This document shows positions 44,942 through 54,395 of a stretch of 64,000 bases of DNA, piece after piece. The notes under the pieces were generated by a model that saw only the letters and a program-made list of their open reading frames with translations, ran no database searches and had not been told where the DNA came from. Every line of letters begins with the position of its first letter. The first letter of the stretch is position 1. Made by a program: the position numbers and the translations under genes. Source of the stretch: Bradyrhizobium sp. CCBAU 53338 (GTDB lineage Bacteria; Pseudomonadota; Alphaproteobacteria; Rhizobiales; Xanthobacteraceae); contig NZ_CP030048.1 of the NCBI RefSeq assembly GCF_015291665.1, forward strand, positions 6,979,501 to 7,043,500, given 5' to 3'.

Positions 44942-45658
44942 TCAGGTGTTCGGGACCGTCGTGGCGAACGTCGTCATGTCGCCCTTCGGCCGCTTGTCGG
45001 TGATCGCCTGGCCTTCGATCATGTAGAACACGGTCTCGGCAATGTTGGTGGCATGATCGCCGATCCGTTCGATGTTCTTGGCGCAGAACATCAGGTGGAT
45101 GCAGAACGAGATGTTGCGCGGATCCTCCATCATGTAGGTGAGGAGTTCGCGGAACAGCGAGGTGCAGATGGCGTCGACTTCCTCGTCGCCCTTCCACACC
45201 GCCATCGCCGCCGGCAGATCGTGCGCGGCATAGGCGTCCAGCACCGACTTGACCTGCTGCTGCACGAGGTCGGTCATGTGCTCGAGGCCGCGGAACAGTT
45301 TGAGCGGATGGAAATCCGTCTCCAGCGCCGCGACGCGCTTGCCCATGTTCTTGGCGAGGTCGCCGATCCGCTCGAGATCGGTCGCAACGCGCATGGCGCC
45401 GACGATCTCGCGCAGGTCCACCGCCATCGGCTGGCGGCGTGCGATGGTGAGCACGGCGCGCTCCTCGATTTTCCTCTGCAGCGTGTCGAGCTCGGCGTCG
45501 ATGGTGACGACGCGCTGGCCGAGCGCGACGTCGCGGCGGATCAGGGCATCGACGGAATCGACGATCATGCGCTCGGCGATGCCGCCCATCTCGGCCACCA
45601 GGCGGGTGAGCTCCTGGAGGTCGGTGTCGAAGGCTTTTGCGGTATGTTCAGAACCCAT
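44942..45658 (-). CDS. phoU: Phosphate signalling regulator PhoU
   Basis: 238 residues with two three-helix PhoU repeats, each with the E/DxxxD metal-like motif: VATDLERIGDLAKNMGK in the first and CAKNIERIGDHATNIAE in the second. It links the Pst transporter to PhoR and represses the regulon when phosphate is plentiful. ATG 45658 is the first of the conserved N-terminus; an extension into pstB is a frame artefact. Confidence 0.97.
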   Translation of the reverse strand: MGSEHTAKAFDTDLQELTRLVAEMGGIAERMIVDSVDALIRRDVALGQRVVTIDAELDTLQRKIEERAVLTIARRQPMAVDLREIVGAMRVATDLERIGDLAKNMGKRVAALETDFHPLKLFRGLEHMTDLVQQQVKSVLDAYAAHDLPAAMAVWKGDEEVDAICTSLFRELLTYMMEDPRNISFCIHLMFCAKNIERIGDHATNIAETVFYMIEGQAITDKRPKGDMTTFATTVPNT

Positions 45659-45669
45659 GTCCCGTCTCC

Positions 45670-46491
45670 TCAGCCGAACCGGCCGGTGATGTAATCCTGC
45701 GTGCGCCGGTCGGACGGCGACGTGAAGATCTTGCTGGTGTCGTCGAACTCGATCAGTTCGCCGAGATACATGAAGGCGGTCTTGTCGGAGACGCGGGCCG
45801 CCTGCTGCATGTTGTGGGTGACGATCGCGATCGTGTAGTTCTCGGACAGTTCCTGGATCAGTTCCTCGACCTTGGCGGTCGAGATCGGATCGAGCGCCGA
45901 ACAGGGCTCGTCGAACAGGATCACCTCGGGCCGCACGGCGACGGTGCGGGCGATGCAGAGGCGTTGCTGCTGGCCGCCGGAGAGCGACAGGCCCGAGGCG
46001 TTGAGCTTGTCCTTGACCTCGTTCCACAGCGCGCCGCCGCGCAGCGCCTTCTCGACGCGACCGTCCATCTCGGACTTCGAGATCTTCTCGTAGAGACGGA
46101 TGCCGAAGGCGATGTTCTCGTAGATCGTCATCGGGAACGGCGTCGGCTTCTGGAACACCATGCCGACGCGGGCGCGCAGCAGGTTGAGATCGAGCTTCGG
46201 GTCGAGGATGTTGGTCTGGTCGAGCATGAGCTGACCGGTGACGCGCTGGCCCGGATAAAGGTCGTACATCCGGTTGAAGATGCGCAGCAGGGTCGACTTG
46301 CCGCAGCCCGACGGCCCGATAAAGGCCGTGACGCGGTTGGTGCCGAGCGCCAGGTTGATGTTCTTCAGCGCGTGGTGTTCGCCGTAATAGAAGTTGAGAT
46401 TGCGCACCGTCACCTTGGCCGGGGCCTCCGGCAACGGCTGCTGCGATGCCAGATGAGCGTTGGAACTCACGGATACGGACAGATCGGTCAT
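45670..46491 (-). CDS. pstB: Phosphate ABC transporter ATP-binding protein PstB
   Basis: 273 residues. Walker A is [11 protein letters not shown], the signature is [13 protein letters not shown], Walker [14 protein letters not shown] and the switch His [13 protein letters not shown], all typical of PstB. It starts 4 bp inside the pstA stop (overlap 46488-46491), so it is coupled. Confidence 0.98.
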   Translation of the reverse strand: MTDLSVSVSSNAHLASQQPLPEAPAKVTVRNLNFYYGEHHALKNINLALGTNRVTAFIGPSGCGKSTLLRIFNRMYDLYPGQRVTGQLMLDQTNILDPKLDLNLLRARVGMVFQKPTPFPMTIYENIAFGIRLYEKISKSEMDGRVEKALRGGALWNEVKDKLNASGLSLSGGQQQRLCIARTVAVRPEVILFDEPCSALDPISTAKVEELIQELSENYTIAIVTHNMQQAARVSDKTAFMYLGELIEFDDTSKIFTSPSDRRTQDYITGRFG

Positions 46492-47333
46492 TTTACGGTC
46501 CTCTCGGCGCCAAGAATGCGCGCGCCAATGTTCAAGGCAAGCACGGTGAGCGTGATCAGCAGGGCGCCGCTCCAGGCGAGTTGCTTCCAGTACTCGTAGG
46601 GGCTCTGCACGAAGTTGTTGATGGTGACAGGCAGGTTCGCCATCGTCTTGGTGAGGTCCAGGCTGAAGAACTGGTTCGACAGCGCGGTGAACAGCAGCGG
46701 CGCAGTCTCACCCGCAACGCGCGCGGTCGCGAGCAGCACGCCGGTGATCAGGCCGGAGCGCGCCGCGCGGTAGGCGATCTTCTTGATCACCAGCGAGCGC
46801 GGCAAACCGAGCGCACTGGCGGCCTCGCGCAACGGGTTGGGCACCAGCAAGAGCATGTCCTCGGTGGTACGCAGAACCACCGGGATCACGATCACGGCCA
46901 GGGCCAGACAGCCAGCGATGCCGGAGAAACCTCGCATCGGCACCACCACCGCGCCGTAGATGAACAGGCCGATGATGATCGAGGGCGCGCTGAGCAGGAT
47001 GTCGTTGATGAAGCGGATCACCGAGGTAAGGCGATCGTGCCGGCCGTATTCGGCGAGATAGGTCCCCGCGAACAGGCCGAGCGGCGCACCGATGCCGACG
47101 CCGATCACGGTCATGATCACCGAGCCGACGATGGCGTTGAGCAATCCGCCTTCGGTCGAGCCGGGCGGCGGCGTGCTTTGCGTGAAGATCTGGAAGTTGA
47201 GACCGGTGACGCCGTTGTAGAGCAGCGTCGCCAGAATGAGCGCGAGCCAGGTGACGCCGAACAGGGCGGCGGCAACGCACAGGACGCGAATGACGATGTC
47301 CTTGCGGCGGCGGCGTGCGTAGATCGGATTCAT
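46488..47333 (-). CDS. pstA: Phosphate ABC transporter permease PstA
   Basis: 281 residues with six membrane segments. The permease loop is in [20 protein letters not shown] (EAA motif). It pairs with PstC in the membrane. ATG 47333 is chosen: an upstream in-frame start would overlap pstC. It lies 4 bp after pstC. Confidence 0.95.
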   Translation of the reverse strand: MNPIYARRRRKDIVIRVLCVAAALFGVTWLALILATLLYNGVTGLNFQIFTQSTPPPGSTEGGLLNAIVGSVIMTVIGVGIGAPLGLFAGTYLAEYGRHDRLTSVIRFINDILLSAPSIIIGLFIYGAVVVPMRGFSGIAGCLALAVIVIPVVLRTTEDMLLLVPNPLREAASALGLPRSLVIKKIAYRAARSGLITGVLLATARVAGETAPLLFTALSNQFFSLDLTKTMANLPVTINNFVQSPYEYWKQLAWSGALLITLTVLALNIGARILGAERTVK

Positions 47334-47337
47334 GGCG

Positions 47338-48342
47338 CTATTTTCCCGCCTTCTTCTCAAGCCGCAACAGCATCAGCCGCGCGGCCGCCAACACGAAGAA
47401 CGTCAGCACGAACAGCAGCAGACCAAGCAGGATCAGCGCGGACTGGTGCAAGCCGTCGCTTTCGGCGAACTCGCTCGCGATCGCCGCCGAGATGGTCGTG
47501 CCGGGCGCGAAGATCGAGGTCGAGATGCGGAACGAATTGCCGATGATGAAGGTCACCGCCATCGTCTCGCCGAGGGCGCGTCCGAGGGCGAGCATGACGC
47601 CGCCGATCACGCCGACGCGGGTGTAGGGAATGACCACGTTGCGGACGACTTCCCAGGTGGTGCATCCGACGCCATACGCCGCTTCCTTCAGCACCGGCGG
47701 CACCGTCTTGAAGACGTCGACCGAGATCGCGGTGATGAAGGGCAGCACCATGATCGCCAGGATGAGCGAGGCGTTGAACAGGCTGAGATAGGATGGCGGG
47801 CCGGCAAAGACCGCGCCGAGGATCGGCACCGAACCGAAGGTGTCGATCATGAACGGCTGGAAGGTGTAGGCGAGGAACGGCCCGAGCACGAAGAAGCCCC
47901 ACATGCCGTAGATGATCGAGGGAATGCCGGCGAGCAGCTCGATCGCAATCCCGATCGGACGGCGCAGCCATTGCGGGCACAGTTCGGTCAGAAAGATCGC
48001 GATGCCCAGACCCACGGGAATCGCGATCAGCATGGCGATGAAAGAGGTGACGAGGGTGCCGTACATCGGCGAAAGCGCGCCGAGCACGGGCGGATCAGCC
48101 GAGGGCGCCCAGCGCTGCGACCACAGGAACGGCAGGCCATAGGCCTTCGCCGCCGGCCAGGCACCGATGACCAGGGAAATGATGATACCGCCGAGAATCA
48201 GCAGGACCGAAATCGCGCTGAGGCGGGTGATCCAATAGAAAGTGATGTCGCCCAGCTTGAAGGCGCTGAGCGCCTTGGCGCGGTCATAGGGTCCGGCAGC
48301 TTCCATCACCGGTGCGTCGCTCTGTACGGCCATGTCTGCCAC
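47338..48342 (-). CDS. pstC: Phosphate ABC transporter permease PstC
   Basis: 334 residues with six to seven membrane segments and the EAA-type loop [20 protein letters not shown]. It pairs with PstA. The frame opens at GTG 48342, with a GGGG site a few bases before it; ATG 48333 is the alternative. A 138-bp repeat (48385-48522) separates it from pstS. Confidence 0.95.
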   Translation of the reverse strand: MADMAVQSDAPVMEAAGPYDRAKALSAFKLGDITFYWITRLSAISVLLILGGIIISLVIGAWPAAKAYGLPFLWSQRWAPSADPPVLGALSPMYGTLVTSFIAMLIAIPVGLGIAIFLTELCPQWLRRPIGIAIELLAGIPSIIYGMWGFFVLGPFLAYTFQPFMIDTFGSVPILGAVFAGPPSYLSLFNASLILAIMVLPFITAISVDVFKTVPPVLKEAAYGVGCTTWEVVRNVVIPYTRVGVIGGVMLALGRALGETMAVTFIIGNSFRISTSIFAPGTTISAAIASEFAESDGLHQSALILLGLLLFVLTFFVLAAARLMLLRLEKKAGK

Positions 48343-48384
48343 GCCGATCCCCTGTACTGACTATATTCTGTTTGGCCTGCCTGG

Positions 48385-48522
48385 TCTCGTGCCCCGGATG
48401 GAACGCAGCGCGAAGCGGTGCGACGCCGATCCGGGGCCTCTAGTCCTATGCGCCCGGCTCAGCGGCGCGGCGCTGGACGATGGTTCGCATCGCCAGAGCC
48501 GTACCGCGTCCGGGACACGAGA
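48385..48522. repeat. Stem-loop repeat between pstS and pstC
   Basis: Outer arms TCTCGTGCCCCGGA (48385-48398) and TCCGGGACACGAGA (48509-48522) are inverted copies with one mismatch region; inner blocks GCAGCGCGAAGCGGTGCGAC and ATCCGGGGCC form further stems. It would be transcribed in the pst mRNA and could stabilise the pstS part or lower downstream expression. Confidence 0.65.
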
Positions 48523-48531
48523 GCCGCTTGC

Positions 48532-49542
48532 TCAGCTCTTGATGTCCGCAGCCCAGGTCTTCTCAATCTGCTTGACGACCGAGTCGGGCATCGGGATGTA
48601 ATCGAGCTCTTCAGCCATCTTGCCGCCCTTGTCGAACGAGAACTTGAAGAACTTGAGCGCGTCCTGGACGGCTGCCTTGTCGGTCGCATCCCGGTGGATG
48701 AGGATGAAGGTCGAGGCAACGATGGGCCAGGACTTGTCGCCCGGCTGGTCGGTCAGGATCAGGAAGTAGCCGGGAGCGTGAGCCCAGTCGGCGTTCGAGG
48801 CCGCGGCCTGGAAGCCTTCGTTGGTCGGCTGCACCGGCTTGCCGGCCTTGTTCACCAGACCGGTGTAGGTCAGCTTGTTCTGCTTGGCATAAGCGTATTC
48901 GACATAGCCGATCGAGTTCTTGGTCTGGCCAACGTTGGCGGACACGCCTTCATTGCCCTTGGCGCCGACGCCAGACGGCCACTCGACGACGGTGCCCGAA
49001 CCGATTTTCGACTTCCAGTCCGCGCTGACCTTCGCCAGGTAATCGGTAAAGTTGAAGGTGGTGCCCGAAGCGTCCGAGCGATGCACGACCGAGATCGCGG
49101 CCGACGGCAGGGTCACCTTCGGATTGAGCTTCTTGATCGCCGCGTCATCCCACTTGGTGATCTTGCCCTGGAAGATGTCAGCCAGCGTCTGGCCGTCGAG
49201 CATGATGTCGCCCGGCTTCACGCCATCGATGTTCACGACCGGAACGATCGCGCCCATGATCATCGGCCACTGGGCGAGGCCATCCTTCTCGAGCTGCTCG
49301 GCCTTCAGCGGAGCGTCGGTGGCGCCGAACGTCACGGTCTTGGCCTGCACCTGCTTGATGCCGGCGCCGGAGCCGATCGACTGATAGTTCACGACCCCGT
49401 TCGTGTCCTTCTTGTAGGCATCGGCCCACTTCGAGAGGACGGGGAAGATGAAGCTGGAACCCGCGCCGGTGATGTCGGCAGCATAGGCAGACGTCGATGC
49501 GGCGACCAAGCCGGCAGCGACGATAGTTTTGAGGAAATTCAT
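48532..49542 (-). CDS. pstS: Phosphate-binding protein PstS
   Basis: 336 residues with a signal peptide ending AYA. The phosphate pocket motifs are [46 protein letters not shown] and [12 protein letters not shown]. It captures phosphate for PstCAB. ATG 49542 has a GGAG site 7 bases upstream and fits the signal peptide; the Pho box is about 100 bp further up. Confidence 0.98.
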   Translation of the reverse strand: MNFLKTIVAAGLVAASTSAYAADITGAGSSFIFPVLSKWADAYKKDTNGVVNYQSIGSGAGIKQVQAKTVTFGATDAPLKAEQLEKDGLAQWPMIMGAIVPVVNIDGVKPGDIMLDGQTLADIFQGKITKWDDAAIKKLNPKVTLPSAAISVVHRSDASGTTFNFTDYLAKVSADWKSKIGSGTVVEWPSGVGAKGNEGVSANVGQTKNSIGYVEYAYAKQNKLTYTGLVNKAGKPVQPTNEGFQAAASNADWAHAPGYFLILTDQPGDKSWPIVASTFILIHRDATDKAAVQDALKFFKFSFDKGGKMAEELDYIPMPDSVVKQIEKTWAADIKS

Positions 49543-49643
49543 GCTGGTCTCCATACAGGGGAACGAAGCGCCCATCAGCGCCCGATCGCGCTCCCCCACG
49601 CCGCCCCTTTAGGAGCGGTCGACTGAGCTTTTACGAAGGTTTC

Positions 49644-49661
49644 GTGACAGTCGGATGACAC
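49644..49661 (-). promoter_or_regulatory. Pho box upstream of pstS
   Basis: The plus strand reads GTGACAGTCGGATGACAC; the minus strand is GTGTCATCCGACTGTCAC, two TGTCA half-sites 11 bp apart, matching the consensus CTGTCATAAAWCTGTCAY. It lies about 100 bp before pstS on the same strand. Confidence 0.92.
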
Positions 49662-49694
49662 AATCAATCGATTGAAATCGCTAGATTTTATGGC

Positions 49695-50987
49695 CTAAAC
49701 TAAAGTCTTAGCCTGAGGAAAACAGGCGGTGAAAGTGGCCCCCTGCTTGGGCACACTTTCAATCAAAAGACGGCCGCGGTGACGGTTAAGAATATGTTTC
49801 ACCAACGATAATCCGAGCCCCGTCCCGCCCTGCGAACGGCTGTCGCCGACGTCCACCCGGTAGAAGCGCTCGGTCAGGCGCGGCAGGTGCTCGGGCGCGA
49901 TTCCGGGGCCGAAATCGCGCACCATGACACGTATTTCCGGAGTTCCGTCAGTGGCTTCGGGCGTCGTCAGCGAGACGATGACGCGTCCACCCGAGGCACC
50001 GTATTTGAGTGCGTTCTCGATCAGGTTTTCGAACAGACGGAGCAGCTCCTCGCGGTCGCCGGCGATCATCACCGGCGCTTCAGGCAGATGGGTCTCCACC
50101 TGGACCTGGCGCTCCCGGGCCAGCGGCTCGAGGCCATCTGCGACCTGGAAGATGATCGGCAGCAGGTCGACCAGGGTGTCCGGCCGCACATGGGCCGACA
50201 GCTCCACCCGCGACAGCGACAGAAGGTCGTCGATCAGGCGAGCCATGCGGGTGGCCTGATTGTGCATGATGCCGAGGAAACGCTCGCGTGCCCTGGGATC
50301 GTCCTTGGCCTGCCCCTGGAGCGTGTCGATGAAGCCTGAGAGCGCGGCCAACGGCGTGCGCAATTCATGACTGGCATTGGCGACGAAGTCGGCCCGCATC
50401 TCCTCGACCCGGCGCAGCGGCGTCTGGTCGTGGAAAGTCATCAGCATGCATTTGTCGGCGCCGCCGAAATTGGTCGGCACCGGCACCGGCGTGATGATCA
50501 GCTCCATCCAGCGATCGACCGGCACGTGGTCGAGATAGGTTGCGCGCCGCGCCTCGGTGGTCGCAATGGACTCGCGCAGCGCCGTGATGATCTCCGGCGA
50601 GCGCAGCGCGAACTGGGCGAGCTCGTTCTTGCGCAGTGCCGGCGCGAGCTGAGCGGCGGCGGCGTTGAGATGGATGACGCGGCCGGCGCGGTCGAGCAGC
50701 ACGGCCGGATCCGGCATGCCGGCGACGACGGCAGCCACCGCCGCGCTCTCGACCGGATTAACGCGCCTGACGTCTTCGCGCGAGGCCGCGGTATCATGCA
50801 GCCGCCAAGGGATCAGCGCCGCGGCCGCGATGCAGAGGAACACCGTCGCCGCCCGGATCACCGACAATTCGCCGAGTGAGACCACCACCGACAGCGCCAG
50901 CGCCGCGGCGATCAGGATCACGGTCGAATGCCGCAGCCGGTCGGTCCAGGGCTGTGCCGGGGGAGAAGATGGGGCGTCGATCGCCAT
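49695..50987 (-). CDS. phoR: Phosphate regulon sensor histidine kinase PhoR
   Basis: 430 residues. Two N-terminal membrane segments (about 20-65) lie without a large periplasmic domain, then a PAS domain (about 90-195), HisKA with the His in FVANASHELRTPLAAL, and HATPase_c with N box ENLIENALKYGASG, G1 DFGPGIAPEHL and G2 GGTGLGLSLVKHI. It phosphorylates PhoB. It is upstream of pstS, not next to phoB, and is 32 bp after the flippase-like gene. Confidence 0.96.
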   Translation of the reverse strand: MAIDAPSSPPAQPWTDRLRHSTVILIAAALALSVVVSLGELSVIRAATVFLCIAAAALIPWRLHDTAASREDVRRVNPVESAAVAAVVAGMPDPAVLLDRAGRVIHLNAAAAQLAPALRKNELAQFALRSPEIITALRESIATTEARRATYLDHVPVDRWMELIITPVPVPTNFGGADKCMLMTFHDQTPLRRVEEMRADFVANASHELRTPLAALSGFIDTLQGQAKDDPRARERFLGIMHNQATRMARLIDDLLSLSRVELSAHVRPDTLVDLLPIIFQVADGLEPLARERQVQVETHLPEAPVMIAGDREELLRLFENLIENALKYGASGGRVIVSLTTPEATDGTPEIRVMVRDFGPGIAPEHLPRLTERFYRVDVGDSRSQGGTGLGLSLVKHILNRHRGRLLIESVPKQGATFTACFPQAKTLV

Positions 50988-51019
50988 AGGGGCGGACTTC
51001 TCCTGGGAGCTGGCGCCGG

Positions 51020-52078
51020 TCAGGCGCCGCTGCTGTCGCGGCGCTCTCGCACGTAGGCGGCCTCACGCGCCGGGCCGGGGTCGAGCTTGAGCGCCGCCTG
51101 CTGCAGCCGTTTCGATCGGGCGCCGATGATAACTTCGCGAAACGTCAGCAAGATTACAGAGATCACGAAAGGGGAGAGGTAATAGAGGACCCGGAACAGC
51201 AGCATGCCGCCGAGCAGTTCCTCGCGATCCATCTGCCAAAGGCCGACCAGCATGGCGGCGTCGAACACCCCGAGCCCGCCGGGCGAATGGCTGGCAAAGC
51301 CAAGCAGCGTCGCCGAGACGAAGATCACGGCGACCACGACGAAGCCGAGATTGGGCTCGTCCGGGACCAGCACATACATCGCGAGCGCACAGAAGCCGAG
51401 ATCGATGATACCGATCGCGATCTGGAGCAGCGTCAGCGGGCCGCCCGGCAGCACCACGGTCCAGGGACCACGCCCGACCACCCGCGGCTGGGTCCAGACC
51501 CAGACCACATAGCCGACCAACCCCACGATGATCATCATCGCGATCGTCCTGTTGAGCCAGGGCGGCAACTGGTCGATCGAGGCGGCCGCCTCCGGATGAT
51601 AGGAGATACCGAGGCCGAGCACGGCGGCATTGCCGAGCCAGAAGGTGAGGCCGGCGAGGAAGCAGATTTTTGCGACGTCGATCGCGTTCAGGCCATAGGC
51701 CGAATAGATGCGGTAGCGCACCGCGCCGCCGGTGAAGACGCTGGCGCCGACATTGTGGCCGATCGAATAGCTGGTGAAGGCGGCGAGCGCGTTGATGCGA
51801 TAGGGCACGTGGGAATGGCCGATCGCGCGTACCGCGAACAGATCGTAGAAGGTCAGGGTGAAATAGCCCGCGGCGACGAACAGCGCCGCCATCGCAATCT
51901 GGCTCGGCTCGGTGCTCTTGATCGCCTCGATCACCTCGTTGACATCGATGCCGCGCAGCATGTGGTAGAGCACATAGCAAGCGATGCCGATGACCGCGAC
52001 GCTGATCACAACGCCAAGCTTATGCAGGATTTGCTTCTGGCGCAGAAACGTCATCGCCCTGCGTATGGCTTCCAGCAT
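51020..52078 (-). CDS. Lysylphosphatidylglycerol synthase TM-region/UPF0104 family membrane protein
   Basis: 352 residues with eight to nine membrane segments. The family pattern GASVFTGGAVRYRIYSAYGL and FASHSPGGLGVFDAAMLVGL is present. It resembles the N-terminal flippase half of MprF; no synthase domain is fused, so it likely flips or transports a lipid. It is 32 bp upstream of phoR and may be in the same transcript. Confidence 0.87.
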   Translation of the reverse strand: MLEAIRRAMTFLRQKQILHKLGVVISVAVIGIACYVLYHMLRGIDVNEVIEAIKSTEPSQIAMAALFVAAGYFTLTFYDLFAVRAIGHSHVPYRINALAAFTSYSIGHNVGASVFTGGAVRYRIYSAYGLNAIDVAKICFLAGLTFWLGNAAVLGLGISYHPEAAASIDQLPPWLNRTIAMMIIVGLVGYVVWVWTQPRVVGRGPWTVVLPGGPLTLLQIAIGIIDLGFCALAMYVLVPDEPNLGFVVVAVIFVSATLLGFASHSPGGLGVFDAAMLVGLWQMDREELLGGMLLFRVLYYLSPFVISVILLTFREVIIGARSKRLQQAALKLDPGPAREAAYVRERRDSSGA

Positions 52079-52529
52079 CTAGACCTCGAACAACGCTTCA
52101 GCGGCCAGGGTGGCCGGCGAACAGGCACTCAACGAACGAGCACTCAACGAACCCTTGCCGCCGGCTCCGGCCTCGCGCATGCCCCCCGTTCCTCCACTAG
52201 CGCGTTTTGGGGCGGAGTGGAATTCGCCAATGTGAACAAAAACACGTGCATTCAATATTTTAGGCAGGTTTGCGGGCTCGTGATGCACGGTTTGGCGCTT
52301 TCGGCGGCAAGCTTGAGGCTAATCTCCATGGCAATCCTGCGCAGTCGCCGTGAAGTTTTGATGATTCCGACCGGACAATGTTCCGCAACGGCTTAAGTCG
52401 AAATCAATCTATGGACCGCATCCGCCTGTTGAAAGAGGGGGGTGACCGGAGCCGTCGTTCACGGTTTTCCGATCTGCCGAACGCCCCGCGGCCAGCCCCT
52501 GACCTCGACCGTCAGGGTGCAGGGCAACA
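52079..52529. other. Intergenic region, no gene seen
   Basis: 451 bp between the flippase-like gene (its start at 52078) and the small membrane-protein gene ending at 52530. No frame looks coding. The only structure noted is a 15-bp tandem repeat, GCACTCAACGAAC, at 52125-52137 and 52140-52152. The region must hold the promoter for the flippase-like gene, but no clear -35/-10 pair was found. Confidence 0.5.
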
Positions 52530-52838
52530 TCACAGAGCGGCGGACGGCTGGCTGCGCGACACCACCCAATACCGGAGCCATGCTCCGATGGTGCAGCCGA
52601 CCAGGTAGCAGGCGAACATGACGAGGCCGAGGTCGAGCCAGTAGCCGAAGCGGCCCGGGACCACATGCGCGAACGAGGCCGCGACCAGGCCTGCGACCAG
52701 CACCGCGAGCCAGCGCGCGGTAACTTTCGAGGTGCCGTTGCCACGCTGAACCACCGAGATCCAGCCCATGCAGAAGCCCAGCAGCACCGACCCGATCAGC
52801 CAGCCCATATGAAACGAGACGAGATAGAGCATCGTCAC
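52530..52838 (-). CDS. Small integral membrane protein downstream of the OmpA-like gene
   Basis: 102 residues with three predicted membrane helices (about 7-27, 40-60 and 66-92). It starts with ATG 52838, overlapping the stop of the BON/OmpA gene by 4 bp, so it is coupled to it. No family recognised. It could help anchor or assemble its partner. Confidence 0.75.
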   Translation of the reverse strand: MTMLYLVSFHMGWLIGSVLLGFCMGWISVVQRGNGTSKVTARWLAVLVAGLVAASFAHVVPGRFGYWLDLGLVMFACYLVGCTIGAWLRYWVVSRSQPSAAL

Positions 52839-54229
52839 CTCACCAGAAATTCGATGCGGCGGTTTTGCGCCTTGCCATCGTCAGTGTCGTTGCCGGCGAC
52901 GGGCTGCGTGCTGCCGTAGCCGACCGCGGTGAAACGATCCGCCGGCAGGCCGGCCTTGACCAGATAGGCGATCACCGCCTGTGCACGCTTCTCCGACAGC
53001 GCCTGGTTGAACGAGTCCTCGCCATCGGCATCGGTATGGCCCGCGACCTCGATATTGGTGGTCGGACAGCGCAGTGCCGTCTCGATCAGGTGATCGAGAA
53101 TGCCGGCGGAGTCAGGATCGATGTCGGCGCGCTTGGACCCGAAGCGGATCTTGCCCTTGGCCAGCAGCTCCGAGAACAATTGCTGGCAGACGGTGCCGTC
53201 GACCGGCCCGGCCGCCGGCTTCACGGTGATTTCGGGCTTGTATTGCCAGTTTTTCGGAAAGTCCTTGCCGAGGCCGGCGCGGATGTCGCTGGCGGCACCT
53301 TCGTACAGCGCATCGCCCGACAGCTTCACCTCGCGGTCGGACACGACGAGTGTGCCGGTCGACAGGCGCGACAGCGCACCGAGCGCTGCGACCACGGCCA
53401 TGTTGAAGGAGGCGGGCGCGCCGACGCTGGCCTTGAGATTGTCGACGACCTTCTCAGTGAAGAATTTCCTCGATGCGCTGGTCGCGATCGCAGCGTGAAC
53501 GTTGTTATCGGGGACGTAGCCGGTCAGCGTCACGGTGGCCGCGACCGGATCCTTGTAGGCCTGGAAGATGTAAGGCGGCGCCTTGGTCTCGTTGGCAGCG
53601 ATCGAAAAACCTTCGGGAAGGTTCTTCAGCGCCGCCGCAATCGCCTCGCGACCGCCGAGTTCACGGGCCATGCCCGACAGATTGACCTTGGTGTCCGAGA
53701 TCGTGACCTTGCCGTCCTTCAGCTTGCCGATCTGGTCGAGCAACAGCATCGCCGCCGCCTCGAACCGCGGCGGGGCGCCGCGGGCAAGGCCCATCTGGTC
53801 AGCGACCTCGGTCCCGTTGACCTCTTTTCGCGCGGCCTCCGTGAGTCTCGCCTTCATCGACGGCAGCGGCGCGGAGCCCGACAGCGTCACGCGGACCACG
53901 TCACGCTCGGCGTTCCAGACGAAGGGTTTGGCTTCGGGAACAAGGCGGGTCTGGTCGTCGACCAGCCGCACACCGGGAACCGTCTCGACCGTGGTCACGG
54001 CGTCGCGGCGCCCCTCCTCGGAAAAGGCATCCGCGGCCAGCCTCACGTCACGGCCATCGACCACGATCCGGGTCTTGTCCAGGACGGTGCCCTTGAGCGC
54101 GGCCGAACTGCGGGCCGACAGGTCGGCCTCGACGGGCAAGGTGTTATTCCAGGCCGCAAATCCCCACATGATGGCCAGGGGAATCAGCCCCGGCCACCAT
54201 TTGCTGGCCCACCTGAAAAGCATCTGCAT
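52835..54229 (-). CDS. BON-domain and OmpA-domain inner-membrane-anchored protein
   Basis: 464 residues. The N-terminal anchor (about 13-30, LIPLAIMWGFAAW) is a single TM with a short cytoplasmic part. Then come two or more BON-like modules (about 45-300, for example VTLTGYVPDNNVHAAIATSA) and a C-terminal OmpA peptidoglycan-binding domain (about 345-464) with VAGHTDADGEDSFNQALSEK. ATG 54229 is used; a TTG at 54265 would extend the frame. It resembles the ArfA type of BON-OmpA protein. Confidence 0.85.
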   Translation of the reverse strand: MQMLFRWASKWWPGLIPLAIMWGFAAWNNTLPVEADLSARSSAALKGTVLDKTRIVVDGRDVRLAADAFSEEGRRDAVTTVETVPGVRLVDDQTRLVPEAKPFVWNAERDVVRVTLSGSAPLPSMKARLTEAARKEVNGTEVADQMGLARGAPPRFEAAAMLLLDQIGKLKDGKVTISDTKVNLSGMARELGGREAIAAALKNLPEGFSIAANETKAPPYIFQAYKDPVAATVTLTGYVPDNNVHAAIATSASRKFFTEKVVDNLKASVGAPASFNMAVVAALGALSRLSTGTLVVSDREVKLSGDALYEGAASDIRAGLGKDFPKNWQYKPEITVKPAAGPVDGTVCQQLFSELLAKGKIRFGSKRADIDPDSAGILDHLIETALRCPTTNIEVAGHTDADGEDSFNQALSEKRAQAVIAYLVKAGLPADRFTAVGYGSTQPVAGNDTDDGKAQNRRIEFLVR

Positions 54230-54395
54230 TCGACGACCCGAACTCTGGAACCGGAGACAAAACAAACCCTTGGCAGGCTGTCAAACCGGAAATGGGGCCC
54301 TTTCAGGGGCCCCCCGTGGACAATTGGAATAACTTTTTCTTCAAGGGTCATTCCCTAGAGTTGCGGGCGGAATGCCAGGGGTCGGCCCGCCGGTC

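Noticed and set aside
44942..46027. An N-terminal extension of phoU reaching into pstB
   Set aside because: The extra residues are an out-of-frame reading of pstB; the conserved PhoU start is at 45658.
52378..52608. A 76-codon plus-strand frame in the gap before the small membrane protein
   Set aside because: Low-complexity Arg-rich reading that overlaps the 3' end of the small membrane-protein gene on the opposite strand.
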